DNA of 64,000 nucleotides, from NCBI GenBank assembly GCA_022478985.1, contig JAKSZP010009202.1, forward strand, positions 248,001 through 312,000, given 5' to 3'. The notes beneath the pieces are model-generated. The model was not told the DNA's origin. It searched no databases and worked only from the letters and a program-made list of their open reading frames with translations. A program made the translations under genes and the position numbers. This stretch comes from Massospora cicadina. Lineage: Eukaryota; Entomophthoromycota; Entomophthoromycetes; Entomophthorales; Entomophthoraceae. Below are positions 1-10,928 of the stretch, in pieces. Each line of letters begins with the position of its first letter. Within the stretch, counting starts at the first letter, position 1.

Positions 1-603
1 GCGAGTCATGTGGCCCCATTTGGGACCACAAATTGTAAGATGGGTGGGAGCCATAGGCTGCCAAACCGTCCATCAGCTCCTGGTGGAGCACTTCAGGGGG
101 AGGTGGGTGGGCAAACCAGCAAAGTGAACCACCAAGGTGGTGTCTGCTGGGAGCCAAGTCCAAGTTGTGGGGAGAGGGGTGCCCTGGAATACCAGGGGCA
201 CAGTTGCTGCAGTGGCAGCGTTGGATTTGCAGGTGAAGCCGAGGTCAAAATACCCTTTGTATGGGTGGAAATCTATAAATCTGGTAGTGTCATCACCACC
301 TGTGCCATTTTGATAATGGCTTGGTCATGGTATGGGGATAGTTTCCCATATTTGACCCTTAGGGCATAGCACATGTTGCTCTGGGGGAGCACTAGGGGGC
401 AGCAGGGTACCACTTGGGTACAAGCAAGGTGGGCGTCGAGGTCCTTGGGCAGAAGAAATCAACCCATGGGTTTAGAATAATTTGGGTGAACCAGTACTAG
501 CACGTTTTCCTGCTGGACGGAAAATGGTGGGGGAGTTTCGCCGCTGCCCCACGCTGGAGCAGCTGGCAGAGAATCTGAGGACATCAGAGTGAAACTACTA
601 TGG
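1..603 (-). pseudogene. L1: LINE ORF1, 5' part, decayed and cut by the window edge
   Basis: The complement of this stretch translates, with several stops, to a protein collinear with the intact LINE ORF1 at 57407-58795. Shared landmarks are IFRPAGKR near the N terminus, then FIDFHPYKGYFDLGF, then LPTTWTWLPADTTLVV and a LPTHLP segment, in the same order and spacing. ORF1 proteins of LINEs bind their RNA and form the RNP with ORF2. The 5' end lies near base 600; the CCHC knuckle and everything downstream would lie left of the window. Stops and frame breaks make this a dead copy. The open plus-strand frame over bases 10-369 is the antisense shadow of this ORF. Confidence 0.85.
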
Positions 604-961
604 GCAAATTTGATTCATTTAATTATTTTAGTGTAATTTTTCTCAGAAAGTTATGCCAAGCAGAAAGAGAGTTTCTACTATAAGTTGTCAGTTTTAAATA
701 AACAATTTTTTTGAACAACTTATTTTTATATTTTCTAATTAGTTATAATCCATGTCCCACAAAATTGCCCTCTTACTTTGGGTTACCTTTGTCATTTTAA
801 TCTTGAAATCAATAGATGAAGTAACTTAAATTTTTAAATGCCACATCATTCAGCTAATCCTTGCAGCCTGTGCATTCTTATTTATAGTGCCAATGATGTG
901 GCAACCATTAGTGATCTTTCTTGTAGTTATTTTTTAAAAGCCCCTCACTTTTCTAGACTAC
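604..961. other. AT-rich spacer without recognised gene
   Basis: This stretch is AT-rich and carries only short open frames. It lies between the 5' end of LINE fragment L1 and the LTR of element E1. I see no coding domain, RNA gene or clear repeat. It may hold the LINE 5' UTR plus older flanking DNA. Confidence 0.5.
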
Positions 962-1713
962 GCTGCAGGAATCCAGCTTATGGGTGCTCAATGGTGCTTA
1001 CGCCGCTGGATCCCACAAAAGTTTTATTAAAATTTTATAATTATCAGTTATAAAAACTTGGGTTTATATGGGTTTTTAATAGCAGCGTGGGGTGAAAAGG
1101 GAAAACTATCCCCCTCAATATCCAATCAATCAGTATTAAACTGTTTTTAGGGTTGGGGGAATTTAAGGATAGTTTCAGAATAGCTCTGATGAATTCCAAA
1201 TTCGGAAAGATGGCATACTCTCTATCAGATCATGGAAATTTGAATTACTCTTTGGAAAAACGATAATTGGGATGGGGGTTTGGGGCAGAATGTACCCATT
1301 TGGTAATGATTTAATTAATTTAACCAATCACCATCTGCTAAAATAATTGCATCTCTGGGGGCTCTACCATGCCTATAAAAAAGGGGAGTTCCCGCTTAGA
1401 TGCTGAATTGATACTGCCTGGGGCAAGTGGAGAACCATTCAATGGGTGACCCTGAATATTCCGCAGAGTTGTAATAATCCAACTGCTAGAGTTAGAATTA
1501 GTAGCCCGTTTAGCAGGTGGAAAAGTGTTGTCCTGATTTGCGGGGTTCCACCAAGAATTGGCCAGGGTCTTTAGGCCGATATTATCATTATTACCATTCA
1601 AATCAATATTAGTATGGAGTTGGACATGTAATTACCCAATTGTATTGTTTAAATTGGGGTTATTCTTCCCCAAAACATTCTTTCCCCAAAGTAGAGGTTG
1701 CAACTGTCAGACA
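962..1713 (-). repeat. E1 3' LTR
   Basis: The right edge ends in ...CTGTCAGACA just before a pyrimidine tract. On the element strand it therefore starts TGTCTGACAG after a polypurine tract, as LTRs of this family do (compare TGTTGGACATTC at 44248). The stretch near 1300 (GGTAATGATT... ACCAATCACC) is a single copy of the unit that is tandemly repeated in the sister LTRs. The left limit is approximate, placed by similarity of GAATCCAGC... with the A LTRs. Confidence 0.7.
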
Positions 1714-1726
1714 TTACCCCCCTCAA
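1714..1726 (-). promoter_or_regulatory. E1 polypurine tract
   Basis: The plus strand reads ttaccccccctca-like pyrimidines directly beside the LTR edge. On the element strand this is TGAGGGGGG, the expected primer for plus-strand DNA synthesis. It matches the tract CTTGAGGGGGCAA before the K 3' LTR at 44237. Confidence 0.65.
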
Positions 1727-1826
1727 TAATGTTGGGGGGAGAATAGTGCTGTAGGAAATGGCCATGTACCTGATTAATAGTAATATCAGTAGCTAATAAA
1801 TTTGATAGAGTACTCGTTTCTATCTT

Positions 1827-2870
1827 TTAAGTGATGATGAAAGGTCCCTCCCAAATTGATACAAGCTTGCTGCTTCTTGGAGTGATGCAATTATGGTAAT
1901 ATAAGACTATATCAGAAACTTGAAATGAAGGCAGTGAAGCCTGAAGCTCATTTGCAGCTTGTCCCTCTTTGATGACCGTTTTAGCTAGCTTTGTCATAGC
2001 TTCATATTGAAGCTGAATGATACGGTGAGCTAGTCTCCTCATGGCTTTCTCAGGCTCCTCACCACTAGAGAAGACATTCTTAGTTAAAAGGGCGGGTATT
2101 CCAGGTTCCCACCCATACAAAACATGAAATGGAGACATCTTTAAGATCTGCGATAGCTAATCTTGTATGCCATCAGTGCACTGGGTAGATATTGATCCCA
2201 GTTAAGAGGATCAAAGGAGTTCATTTTTTGAAAAATGGAAAATAAGGTTCCATTTGCTAATTCCATGGTCCCATTTGTGGAGGGATTATATGGAGCCAAG
2301 AATAGTATTTGAGCTCTCATGGAAGTGGCCAGGATTTTCACTACTTTGGAGGTGAAGTTCTTCCCATTGTCGCAGAGTAGTACTTGGGGGTAGCCGTGAC
2401 AAGTGAGAATGTATTGGTGTAAAAAGGTGGCAGTGGCCTTGACCATTTTTGCAGAAAGAGCTACGGCTTCCACCCACTTAGAAAGTGGTCAATACTGACC
2501 AAGATAGATCTGTTTCCACCAGTCGTCTGAGGGACGGGACCTACTACATCTAGGCTAATGGTGTGGAATGGTTGTTGAGGGGGAGTTAGTTAATATTGGT
2601 ATTGTGCCTTAAAACTGGATTGATTTTTACATTTGAGACAGGCATCCAAGACTTCCACAATGGTTTACATAATCCCTTTCCAATAGAAATGATCCTCAAT
2701 CCATTTATAGGGTTTCTTTGCTCCTCCATGACCTAAGGTGAAGTGAGCTTCCAGGATAGCAGGCACACGTTCTGAGGGCCAAAGGTAAGGCAACCAATTC
2801 ACCCCTACCTGATTATATAGTTTCCCACTCTCCACTTTAGTGTTGCAAGAGTACCGAGCTAACATTTTCT
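1827..2870 (-). pseudogene. pol: E1 integrase
   Basis: This is the integrase module of E1, broken over three reading segments. The zinc-binding part shows EAHFTLGHGG (His pair) and, after a stop, DACLKCKN (Cys pair). The catalytic core keeps VLLCDNGKNFTS, the second acidic residue, followed by YNPSTNGTMELANGT around the position of the catalytic Glu. C-terminal landmarks are YLPSALMAY, SPFHVLYG and the KEGQAANEL segment shared with elements A and K. Integrases insert the retrotransposon cDNA into chromosomes. A stop and frameshift near 2140 and missing sequence between 2473 and 2665 make it non-functional. There is no chromodomain before the polypurine tract. Confidence 0.85.
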
Positions 2871-2999
2871 GTATGGGCTCATCCTCATCATCCCGATCCT
2901 CGGGGTCATAAAAAGATCAATAACCTTTCTGCTTCACTATTATCCAAATGAATGACTGAAAGCCGAGTTAACCCACCAACATTCATGTGACAAGTCCCA

Positions 3000-3330
3000 T
3001 CACGGTGCTCAAACATCATGTCATAATGCTGGAGTTTTAGTGCCCAACAAGTAACCAGACAGTAGATTCCTTTATGTTATGTAACCATTTTAGGGAAGCG
3101 TGGTTTGTAACCACAGTGAAGGCAGTCCCATATAAAAAAGGGCGGTAGTGCTTCACAGCTAACAAAACTGCAAGGCACTCCTTCTCAGTTACACCATAAT
3201 TGCATTCCGCTTTTGACAGCATCTTACTGAAATAGGATACTGGATGATCTACACCATTTTTATCTAATTGGGCTAAGATGGCCCCAACGGCATATTCAAA
3301 GCATCAGTAAACATGATAAAAGGTTTATTG
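3000..3330 (-). pseudogene. pol: E1 RNase H
   Basis: The RNase H region of the E1 polyprotein is recognised by MLSKAECNYGVTEKECLAV and the following VKHYRPFLYG and ASLKWLHN motifs. These align residue for residue with element A at 7346-7762. The domain removes the RNA strand during reverse transcription. It sits between reverse transcriptase and integrase as in other Gypsy elements. The frame is broken on both sides, so only fragments are open. Confidence 0.8.
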
Positions 3331-3373
3331 TATTCTGGGTGCCTTAAGATAGGACGTTGTTGTAGCAGTTGTT

Positions 3374-4394
3374 TCAACATCTTAAAGTGGCATTCTGTTC
3401 AGCACCCCAATAGAAAGGGGTGTTGTTAGCCAATAAGCGAACAAATGGTTTGCTAAGCTGGGCAAATTTGGGGATAAACTGATGGTAATACCCCATCTTC
3501 CCAAGAAATACCTGAATATCCCGTAGATTCTTAGGGGGAGGCATTTTCAAAATCGCTTCAACCTTATCTTTCATGGGTTTAATTCCTTCTCAGGAAATGG
3601 AGTGTCCAAGAAAATCCAATTTCTTTTTAAAAAAGGTACACTTTGAAGGTTTCAACTTAATATTTGACACGCGTAACCATTCTAACTCCTTTGGGTGATA
3701 AAGATGTCCATTGAAGGTTCATGGGAGCACTGTGATATCATCAAGATATACTATGACACAAGTTAACTTCAGGTCCTGAAATATGCGGTCCATTTTACGC
3801 TGAAAATATTTAGGTGTGTTACACAACCCTTAAGGTAATTGGGTTAGTTGGAAGAGAACTTCACTACAAATGAGAGCACATTTCTCCTGATTTTCAGTGG
3901 CAAGGTCCATTTGCCAATAGCCGCTAGCCTAATCCATGGCGGAAAAGAATTTAGAGCAAGAGAGTTGGGCTAGGGCATCATCAATGCGGGGGATAGGATA
4001 GCTATCCTTTTTTGTTAGGTTATTCAACTTTTGGAAGTACATAACTATCCGGTGACCTCCATTTTTTAATAAGCAATAAAGGAGAAGATCAAGGGCTTTG
4101 TGAAGGAACTAACAACCCCGCATCTATAAACTGCTGGAGCTCCTTCATCATCTGCTCTTCTTCCACTTTTGACTTATGGTAAAGTTTTGACCAAATAGGG
4201 TGGGCATCACCCACATTGATGGCGTGACACCAGCCTTTCATGTAACCATAGTCATTGTCTGATTTAGAAAATATGTCTCTATATTCGTTTAATAAAGTAT
4301 GAACTTTATATTTGGCTGGGGTTAGCTCCTCCAAAATATGAAAATTAGGTAGAGTACACACTAGGTTATCAGTAGAAGAACCCAAATCCGCCAT
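3374..4394 (-). pseudogene. pol: E1 reverse transcriptase
   Basis: N-terminal similarity begins with LVCTLPNFHILEELTP and DYRDIFSKS-type residues (4394-4089). The catalytic box reads VIVYLDDIT at about 3732-3755, so both active-site aspartates survive. The connection region MPPPKNLRDIQVFLGKMGYYHQFIPKFAQ lies at 3574-3374. The enzyme copies element RNA into DNA in the cytoplasmic particle. Frame changes and stops separate these parts, making this a pseudogene despite the intact YLDD box. Confidence 0.85.
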
Positions 4395-4399
4395 AGAAC

Positions 4400-4931
4400 C
4401 AGTGAATGGATATGTTCAATATCCTCTAATGGAAGTAAAAAGCCTCTGCCAATCTCCTGGTGTTTTTGTATGATCATGTCTTTCCATTGAGGTTTCCCAA
4501 TATAAGGGTAATAGGCCACTGTAGGCTGGGTCTAGTATCACAAGCAATACCCTAGGCTTTAAAGGGCTAACACCTTCGAGACTTATAATATGCAACAAGC
4601 AGTGGCGTAGGATTTGGAGCGTGATTTTAATGTCAACCATGCGTCATTCACTAGACTTAAAAAATACCTTATCTGCAGCATAGAAAGGGATGTCATCCCT
4701 CGCATCCAATGAGTTGGGCAATTTCTTAGTATTGCATTTAGAGGTAGAATAAGCTAGTCATAGCTTAAAAGAGGTATTTGACCAGCCAAAAGTATTAATG
4801 CTTGCTGAGTTTTTTATTCTATAAGACTAACGGGACTTTATAATTAGTAATAAGAGAAACTCTGCTTCATGTTGATTATTCCCTCATACTCAATCTTGAA
4901 CTGAATGCCAATGAGAATATCATATGCATTG
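4400..4931 (-). pseudogene. pol: E1 protease-RT linker
   Basis: This stretch is collinear with 8898-9480 of element A. Shared parts are the segment with LLHIISLEGVSPLKPRVLLVILDPA and the sequence corresponding to a short IGIQF...IEYEG motif of the linker. It has no known catalytic role and simply joins protease to reverse transcriptase in the polyprotein. Stops occur throughout. Confidence 0.6.
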
Positions 4932-5270
4932 TTATCCAAAGCCACAGCAGGAGCCGATAAAATAAGCTTTCTCAATTTGATTGGGAAGGGAAGAGTATGC
5001 CCTGATTGCATGAGTATTGTTGAGGCCAGCTGTTTTAAATTCTTGCGTGTACTCCAAGTCAGGTGCTAGCCTTATCTTTTTGATAAGCTTAGTGGAGATT
5101 ACGTTACTTTGGGAGCCAGTTTCTAGGATGGCTAGTATTTGGAACTTTTGAATGACCACTTCAACCTTAGTGAGCGTTCCTCCAAAGTTAGCGTCAAAGC
5201 TAAGACCTCCTTGAGCCAGAAAGTGGAGGTGAGTTTTTTTAGCAGTCTCAGGGTAGTTATCCATGATGGA
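4932..5270 (-). pseudogene. pol: E1 aspartic protease
   Basis: The frame contains VVIQKFQILAILETGSQSN followed by VISTKLIKKIRLAPDLEY. In relatives A and K the same site reads LAILDTGSPVN, the D-T-G active-site triad of retroviral-type aspartic proteases. Here the aspartate is a glutamate (ETG), so the protease should be dead even where the frame is open. Protease processes the Gag-Pol polyprotein during particle maturation. Confidence 0.82.
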
Positions 5271-5516
5271 TCTTATGGGATGAACACGCTGAAGAGGTCA
5301 AAATCAAGCCAGCTAAAAATGGTCACCCTTGCTGACAGTGTCAATAACTTTTGGATACACCAGGATTTGACTGAGGTACGTTTCCTCATGAATGGTGGTC
5401 TCATCTACTCCTCCAGCGTTCAAATGATCAGGAACCTTTACCCCTGTGGGGGCTCCTAATATATAGTAATTAACGTTATCATACCCCCCTCAAATTCATC
5501 CCCAAGGGTATTTTTT

Positions 5517-6203
5517 TCAGAATCCAGCAAGGGTTATGCTTGCTGGTGCTATGTGCCACTGTATCCCACGATGGAATATTTTTAAATAAATAAATTCTTA
5601 AGAAAACTAAGTTTTCACTTTTTAGTTTTTGTTTTTGTGAGGAAAACTAGGAAAAAGCCCTTTTTTCGATACTAGTATATCATATTTAAACTAGTTCCAA
5701 TCCTTGGGGCCATGGGAATTTATGGCTAAAGTATTATAAAGCTGAGTCATCCAAATTAGGTGATATAGGCTTTCAGCCTATCAGATCGAGGATAATTATT
5801 TTGTGGCAAAACCAACCTGTGTGGTAATGATTTGATAAATTGTATCCAATCACCAGTGGGTAAAATCTTCTCACCTCGGGGGTGTTCAGATCTGAGTGGT
5901 AATGATTTGTTAATTTGCACCCAATAATCGATGGGTAAAATATTCTCACCTTGGGGGTGTTCAGACCCATGTGATAATGAACACCTCGAATTTGGCTAAG
6001 AAGTCAGAGCAATCCTATTATCAGTTCTTACCTTATTACGCCGATTTTGGGTATAAATTATATTTTCCCAAGAGATAGGGTTCCACCGAGAATCTGCCAA
6101 GGTCTTTTCGCTGTTGGTATTCATATCAACGATAACCACAACATTATTCAAAGATTGGACTCCAACATTCTTTTTCAGAAGTTGAGAAGGAGAATATCCA
6201 ACG
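5517..6203 (-). repeat. LTR shared between E1 and A
   Basis: This is a single LTR with E1 sequence on its left and A sequence on its right. It is the 3' LTR of A (it follows A integrase and polypurine tract) and also occupies the 5' LTR place of E1. It contains the 75-bp repeat unit, with TAATGA anchors at 5825, 5900 and 5975, so two full units and part of a third. The right edge reads AATATCCAACG, so the element-strand start is CGTTGGATATT rather than TGTTGGA. The left edge lacks the TTTGTGGG seen in other copies and appears damaged. Confidence 0.8.
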
Positions 6204-6408
6204 TTTCCCCCTCAAGAATGTTGGGAGGAGTGTAGGATCATAGGAAATGGCCATGTACCCAGTTTATGTTAACTCCCATGGCTAATGATTTGATGGAGTA
6301 TTCATTGCCTCTTTTATAGCTGATGGAGAAAGGTCCCTCCCAAATTGAGCCAAGCTTACCGCTTCTTGGGGTGATGTGGTTATGGTAGTATAACACCTTA
6401 TCAGCCAC

Positions 6409-7330
6409 TTAAAAAGTAGGAAGGGGGGTGAGGAGCTCATTGGCAGCCTGCCCTTCTTTAGTCACTGTTTTTGCTAAGTTGGTCATAGTTTCAGCTTGGA
6501 GTTGAATAATTTGGTTAGCTAACCTTCGCATGGCTTTCTCAGGCTCCTCTCCTTTAGAGAAGACATCCTTAGCTAGAAGAGCAGGTATGCATGGTTCCCT
6601 GCCATACAAAACTCGGAAAGGGGACATTTTCAGAATCTGGTGATAACTAATCCGGTAGGCCATAAGGGCACTGGGTAAGAATTGATCCCAGTGAAATGGA
6701 TTGGAAGAGGCCATTTTGCGGAGGATAGAAATTAAGATTCCATTGGCTCTTTCCACTGCCCCATTGGTAGATGGATTGTACAGAGCTGAAAAGAAGTTGT
6801 TGGACTCCCATGGAGGTAGCCAGGAGTTTGACTACTCTGGAGGTAAAATTTTTGCCATTATTGCAGAGTAGTACTTGGGGGCAGCCATGCTGAGCAAAAA
6901 TGTGTTGGTGTATGAAAGTGGCAGTTGCCTTGGCTGTTTGGGCAGGAAGTGCCACAGCTTCAACTCACTTAGTGAAGTGGTCGATGGCTACTAGGATAAA
7001 ACGGTTGCCACTGGTAGACTGTGGAAGGGGACCTACGACATCCAAACTATTATTGTGAAAAGGTTGTTACAGGGTAGTTGGTTGATACTGGTATCTAGTT
7101 TTGAAACTGGATTGTTTCTTGCACGTAAGGCAGGCTTCCAAGACATCAACTATAGCTTCCATCATTCCATCCCAATAGTATCGATCCTTAAGCCACTCAT
7201 AAGTTTTCTTTGCCCCTCCATGGCCTAAAATGGAGTGAGCTTCGAGGATGGCAGGTATGCATTCTGAGGGCCAGAGGTAAGGCAACCACTTCGCCCCCAC
7301 CTGCTTATAGAACTTCCTGTTCTCCACTTT
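6409..7330 (-). pseudogene. pol: A integrase
   Basis: The HHCC zinc finger is visible as EAHSILGHGGAKKT then LEACLTCKKQ. The first catalytic Asp lies in SLDVVGPLP (around 7050). The second acidic position reads LLCNNGKNFTS, with Asn in place of the Asp that E1 retains. The third is in a VERANG-like segment near 6750. The C-terminal part carries WDQFLPSALMAYRISYHQ, MSPFRVLYGREP and TVTKEGQAANELLTP. Length and order match a Gypsy integrase without chromodomain. The Asp-to-Asn change plus an internal stop after the first motif make it inactive. Confidence 0.87.
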
Positions 7331-7345
7331 GGTGTTATGGGAGTG

Positions 7346-7780
7346 TTAGGCTAACATTTGCTGAACCAGATCGTCTTCATCCTCCCATTTGTTGGGAGTC
7401 ATTAATAGATCATGTAACCTTTCTGCCTCACTATTATCCAAATGGAGGACTGGCAGGCGAGACAACCCATCCACATTCATATGACGAGTTCCAGAACGAT
7501 GTTCAATCTTCATATCATAATGCTGGAGCTTTAGAGACCAGCGAGCTAGTTGACCAGTAGTATCCTTCATATTCTGTAGCCACTTCAATGAAGCGTTTTC
7601 AGCAACTAAAGTAAAGGTGGTCCCATAGAGGAAAGGGTGATAGTGCTTTACAGCCAACAGAACAACAAGGCACTCCTTCTCCATGACACTATAATTAAGT
7701 TCAGCCTTGGACAGCATTTTGCTAAAATAGGATAAAAGATGATCTACACCGTTTTCATCCAATTGGGCTAAGATGTCCTC
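7346..7780 (-). pseudogene. pol: A RNase H
   Basis: A 138-residue open stretch contains LLSYFSKMLSKAELNYSVMEKE, VKHYHPFLYGTTF, ASLKWLQN, GQLARWSLKLQHYDMKIEH and a terminal VDGLSRLP. This is the standard order of a Ty3/Gypsy RNase H followed by the hinge to integrase. The usual TDH before ASLKW is altered to AEN, removing a conserved acidic residue. Upstream the frame is broken near 7790. Confidence 0.85.
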
Positions 7781-7798
7781 AACGGCATAGTCCGAAAA

Positions 7799-8901
7799 TC
7801 AGTGAATAAAATGAAGGATTTTACTATAGTCTGGGTGCCATAGGATTGGGCGTTGTTGCAGCAGTTGCTTTAGAGTCTCAAAAGCAGCCTTCTTTTCTAC
7901 ACCCCACTGAAAAGGAGTGTTCTTAGTCAATAAGCGGACAAGAGGTTCTCCGGGTTGGGCAAGCTTAGGGATGAACTGATGGTAATATCCCATCATCCCT
8001 AGAAATACTTAAGTATCCCTTAGAGTTTTAGGGGGAGGCATCTTTAAGATCGCTTAAACCTTATCTTGGATTGGTTGAATTACTTCATGGGAAATGGAGT
8101 GGCCAAGGAAAACTAATTTCCTTTGGAAGAAAATACACTTCAAAGGCTTTAACTTAATATTAGACATGCGTAGCAGTTGAAACACCCCTTCAGGTGTTCA
8201 AGATGTTTGTTGAAAGCCTTTGAAAATGCTGTGATGTCATCGAGGTGGACAATGACACAACTTAACTTCAAGTCTTGCAGGATATGGTCCTTTGCACGCT
8301 GGAAAGTGGCTGGTGCGTTGCACAATCCTTGAGGTAATCAAGTTGGTTGGAAGAGACCCTCACTACAAATGAGAGCACATTTCTCTGGTCCTCAGGAGAG
8401 AGATCCATTTGCCAATAGCTGTTAGCTAAGTCCATGGCAGAAAATAAATTAGAGCCCCAGAGTTGGGCCAAGGCGTTGTCAATACAAGGGAGAGGATAGC
8501 TATCCTTTTTTGTGAGGTTATTTACCCTGCGGTAATCCATGACTATCCTATGTCCCCCATTCTTCTTTTTTATTATCAAGAGCGGAGAAGATCAGGGGCT
8601 TTGTGAAGGAACTAGAAACCTCGCATTTAGTAACTGCTGAAGCTCTGTACTCATTTGCTTTTCTTCCACATTTTTGATTTGTGATAAAGTTAGACCAAAT
8701 GGAATGGACATCACCCACATCAATGGAGTGGCACCAATCCTTCATGTGGCCATAGTCAGTATTGGACTTGGAGAATATATCTCTATAGTCGTTGAGAAGA
8801 TTTTGACCTTTTTCCAGCTCATCTGTGGTCAGCTCGTCCGAGATATGGATGTTATGTAAGGTACATACCAGGTTAACCGTTGGCAGGCCCATATCCATCA
8901 T
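7799..8901 (-). pseudogene. pol: A reverse transcriptase
   Basis: The fingers/palm show IIKKKNGGHRIVMDYRRVN, DSYPLPCIDNALAQL and FSAMDLANSYWQMDLSPEDQ (8579-8268). The catalytic box reads VIVHLDDIT at about 8231-8256; the aspartates are kept, with His for the usual Tyr. The connection has MMGYYHQFIPKLAQPGEPLVRLL (7996-7799). Part of the thumb region carries stops. The upstream 117-residue frame (8901-8548) is the N-terminal extension with NLVCTLHNIHIS and DIFSKSNTDYG. Confidence 0.87.
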
Positions 8902-8979
8902 ATTACTGTTGGAGTTAATTTTTTCAATGTATCCACTGGGACTAACAAGCCTCTTCCAATCTCCTGGTGTTTTTTTCTA

Positions 8980-9480
8980 CTATTTTCTTGGAGGTGAGGT
9001 CCCCCAATACAAAGTAATGGGCCTTTGATTAGCAGGGTCAAGAATGCCAGGCAATACCAAAGGCTCCAAGGGACTAATGCCCTCAATACTAACGAGGTGC
9101 AACAAACAGGGATGTGGGAATTGTAGCGTGAATTTTTTGTCAACCACTCGCTGTTCACCAGGTTTAATCACGACCTCATCCGCAGCATAAAAATGGATAC
9201 CTTCCCTAGCATTCACTGAATCAGGCAACATCTTTGTGGTGCGCCCCAAAATGGTATAAGACAAAGTTATCGCTGTGAGGGGGTATTTAACCAAGCAAAA
9301 GTATTCGTGCTTACTGGACTCATTATTGGATAAGACTAACGGTACTTCATAGTTGAGTAATTAGAGGTAACCTTGCTTTAGGTTGATTATTCCCTCATAC
9401 TCAATAATAAACTGAGTGCCGATGAGCATATCATATGCATTGTTATCTAAGGCCACAGCAGGGGCTGATAAGATAAGCTT
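8980..9480 (-). pseudogene. pol: A protease-RT linker
   Basis: A conserved linker follows the protease and precedes the RT, containing GEQRVVDKKFTLQFPHPCLLHLVSIEG and LPGILDPANQ (9294-8980). The same segment is found decayed in E1 (4416-4640) and at the start of H. No enzymatic motif is present. One frameshift separates two overlapping open frames here. Confidence 0.6.
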
Positions 9481-9539
9481 CCCAATTCAAATGGGAAGAG
9501 AAGAGTATGCCCAATAGCACGAGTATTGTTGGGTCCAGC

Positions 9540-9780
9540 GGTTCCAAATCCTTTTGATTACTCCAAGTCAGGCGCTAGCTTTATCTTCTTGATAAGCTTA
9601 GTGGAGATCACGTTGACTGGGGAGCCAGTGTCCAAGATGGCCAATATACGGACCTTTTGAATGACTACTTTAACCTTAGTGAGAGTCCCTCCAAAGTTAG
9701 GTGACAAAGCTAAAACCTCCTTAAGCCATAAGGTGGAGGTGAGTTTTTTAACAGTCTTGGGGTAGTTATTCATGATGGTT
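9540..9780 (-). pseudogene. pol: A aspartic protease
   Basis: The sequence VVIQKVRILAILDTGSPVN then VISTKLIKKIKLAPDLE contains an intact D-T-G triad of a retropepsin-type protease. It is 71 residues in the open part and then interrupted by a frame break near 9558. It lies between gag and the linker, as in E1 and K. Confidence 0.85.
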
Positions 9781-10199
9781 TGTAAGGGATGAACACGCTG
9801 AAGAGGTCAAATCAAGCTAGCTAAGAATTGGTCACCATCGCTGGTAGTGTAAATCACTTTTTGGATACCCCAGGATTTGACTGAGGTACGTTTCCTCATG
9901 GATGGTGGTCTCATCTACTCCTTCAGCGTTCAAATGATCAGGAACCTCTACCTCAGAAGGGGCTCCCAATATATAGTAGCCAAAATCATCATAGCCCCCT
10001 CAGATCCATCACCAAAAGATATTCTTAACAACTGGAAAGGCCTCAATGGGGGTAGGAGAGATAGCCACAGGAGATTAAATAGCCTTAGGGCACGCCTTTA
10101 CCAGCTTATCTGGAGGGGTAGGCACAGCATCTTTTATGAGCTTGTGTGGGAGGATGGTAGATGCTACCTTACAGGGCTTTAATTAAAAAAGTGGTAACC
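9781..10199 (-). pseudogene. gag: A gag-protease spacer
   Basis: This is a low-complexity spacer between the gag core and protease. It is collinear with E1 up to the point where E1 stops (9875-10020 here against 5365-5516 in E1). No domain is recognised. The CCHC knuckle seen in K (near 43200) cannot be read here with confidence. Confidence 0.5.
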
Positions 10200-10870
10200 T
10201 TTTTAGGTCGTACAGAGGGAACAGGTTTTGTAGGGATGGTGGTCATAGGTGAGCTCACCCTTAACTGTGCAACTGGTGGCAGCTCCTTGGTATTGATAGC
10301 TGAAGGAATCACCTCAGCTTCCTTGGATGTTGCACATTAATGGAAATTGGCAACTTTTAATAACGCCTCCTTTAGGTCACAGATATTTTAGAAATGTCAT
10401 TTTACTGAAATAATATGCCTGGCTAGAGAGGGCTGAGAAGCTAACCCAGTTAACAGGGCGGCAATAGCATCGTCTAGGGTAATCATGTTAGAGGTTGTTA
10501 ACCTTTGCGCAGCGAGGCAAAATTGTTCAGCAAAGTCAAGAAGTGGTTCACCCTAATACATGCTAAGGCGCATAAAGGCCTGTTTTTCCCTGAGTAAACT
10601 CTGCGTTGATCCAAATTCATCCAAAAGAGCTTTTTCACCTCTTTCAAGTGTGAAGGGTCCAAGTAAGGCACTATTTTTTCTTGCTCTAGGCAGCTCAAAC
10701 AAGGGAGGATATGTTGAACTTTTTGTTTATCAGTTGTGCCATACATGGCAGCTTCATAAACGCACAAGAAAATGGCAATTTTTCCTTCGCCAGGGGTGAA
10801 TTTGTCTTTTAGAGGGAGTTTTTAAAGGGCGCTCCTCCAACTTTTAAGATGGGATAAAGCGCTGGCAAGT
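10200..10870 (-). pseudogene. gag: A gag, capsid part only
   Basis: The complement encodes VYEAAMYGTTDKQKVQHILPC, aligning with YEAAMEGATDRQKAKHILSC of the K gag at about 42580-42640. This marks the capsid core, which assembles the particle. Sequence similar to the N-terminal coiled-coil part of K and G gag is absent. The primer-binding site lies only about 40 bases upstream, pointing to an internal deletion of more than 1 kb. Confidence 0.75.
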
Positions 10871-10910
10871 TGCTCCTCAAGAGCAATGATTCTGGCTATA
10901 CATAGGAATC

Positions 10911-10925
10911 CTGTAGTGAGCACCA
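10911..10925 (-). promoter_or_regulatory. A primer-binding site
   Basis: On the element strand it reads TGGTGCTCACTACAG, starting TGG as expected for pairing with a tRNA 3' CCA. It lies 3 nt inside the LTR end. The same sequence occurs beside four other LTRs in the window (17725, 24787, 35004, 55639). Confidence 0.8.
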
Positions 10926-10928
10926 TTT

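Larger units (their letters stand above)
962..5516 (-). mobile_element. E1: Ty3/Gypsy element, minus strand, lacking gag
   Basis: Reading right to left, the order is protease (about 5264-4932), reverse transcriptase (4394-3374), RNase H (3330-3037), integrase (2870-1827), polypurine tract (1714-1726) and 3' LTR (962-1713). This is the Ty3/Gypsy order, with integrase last. No chromodomain is seen after the integrase. It is closely related to element A, and the two sequences run parallel until about 5516. There E1 stops short of gag and abuts the LTR shared with A. Stops and frameshifts occur in every domain, so it is inactive. Confidence 0.88.

Noticed and set aside
10..369. 119-codon plus-strand open frame
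   Set aside because: It is the antisense of a LINE ORF1 fragment whose complement aligns with the intact ORF1 at 57407-58795.
5517..6203. A nested within E1, like K within H
   Set aside because: No E1 gag continuation is found beyond the right LTR of A, so a shared-LTR array is the simpler reading.
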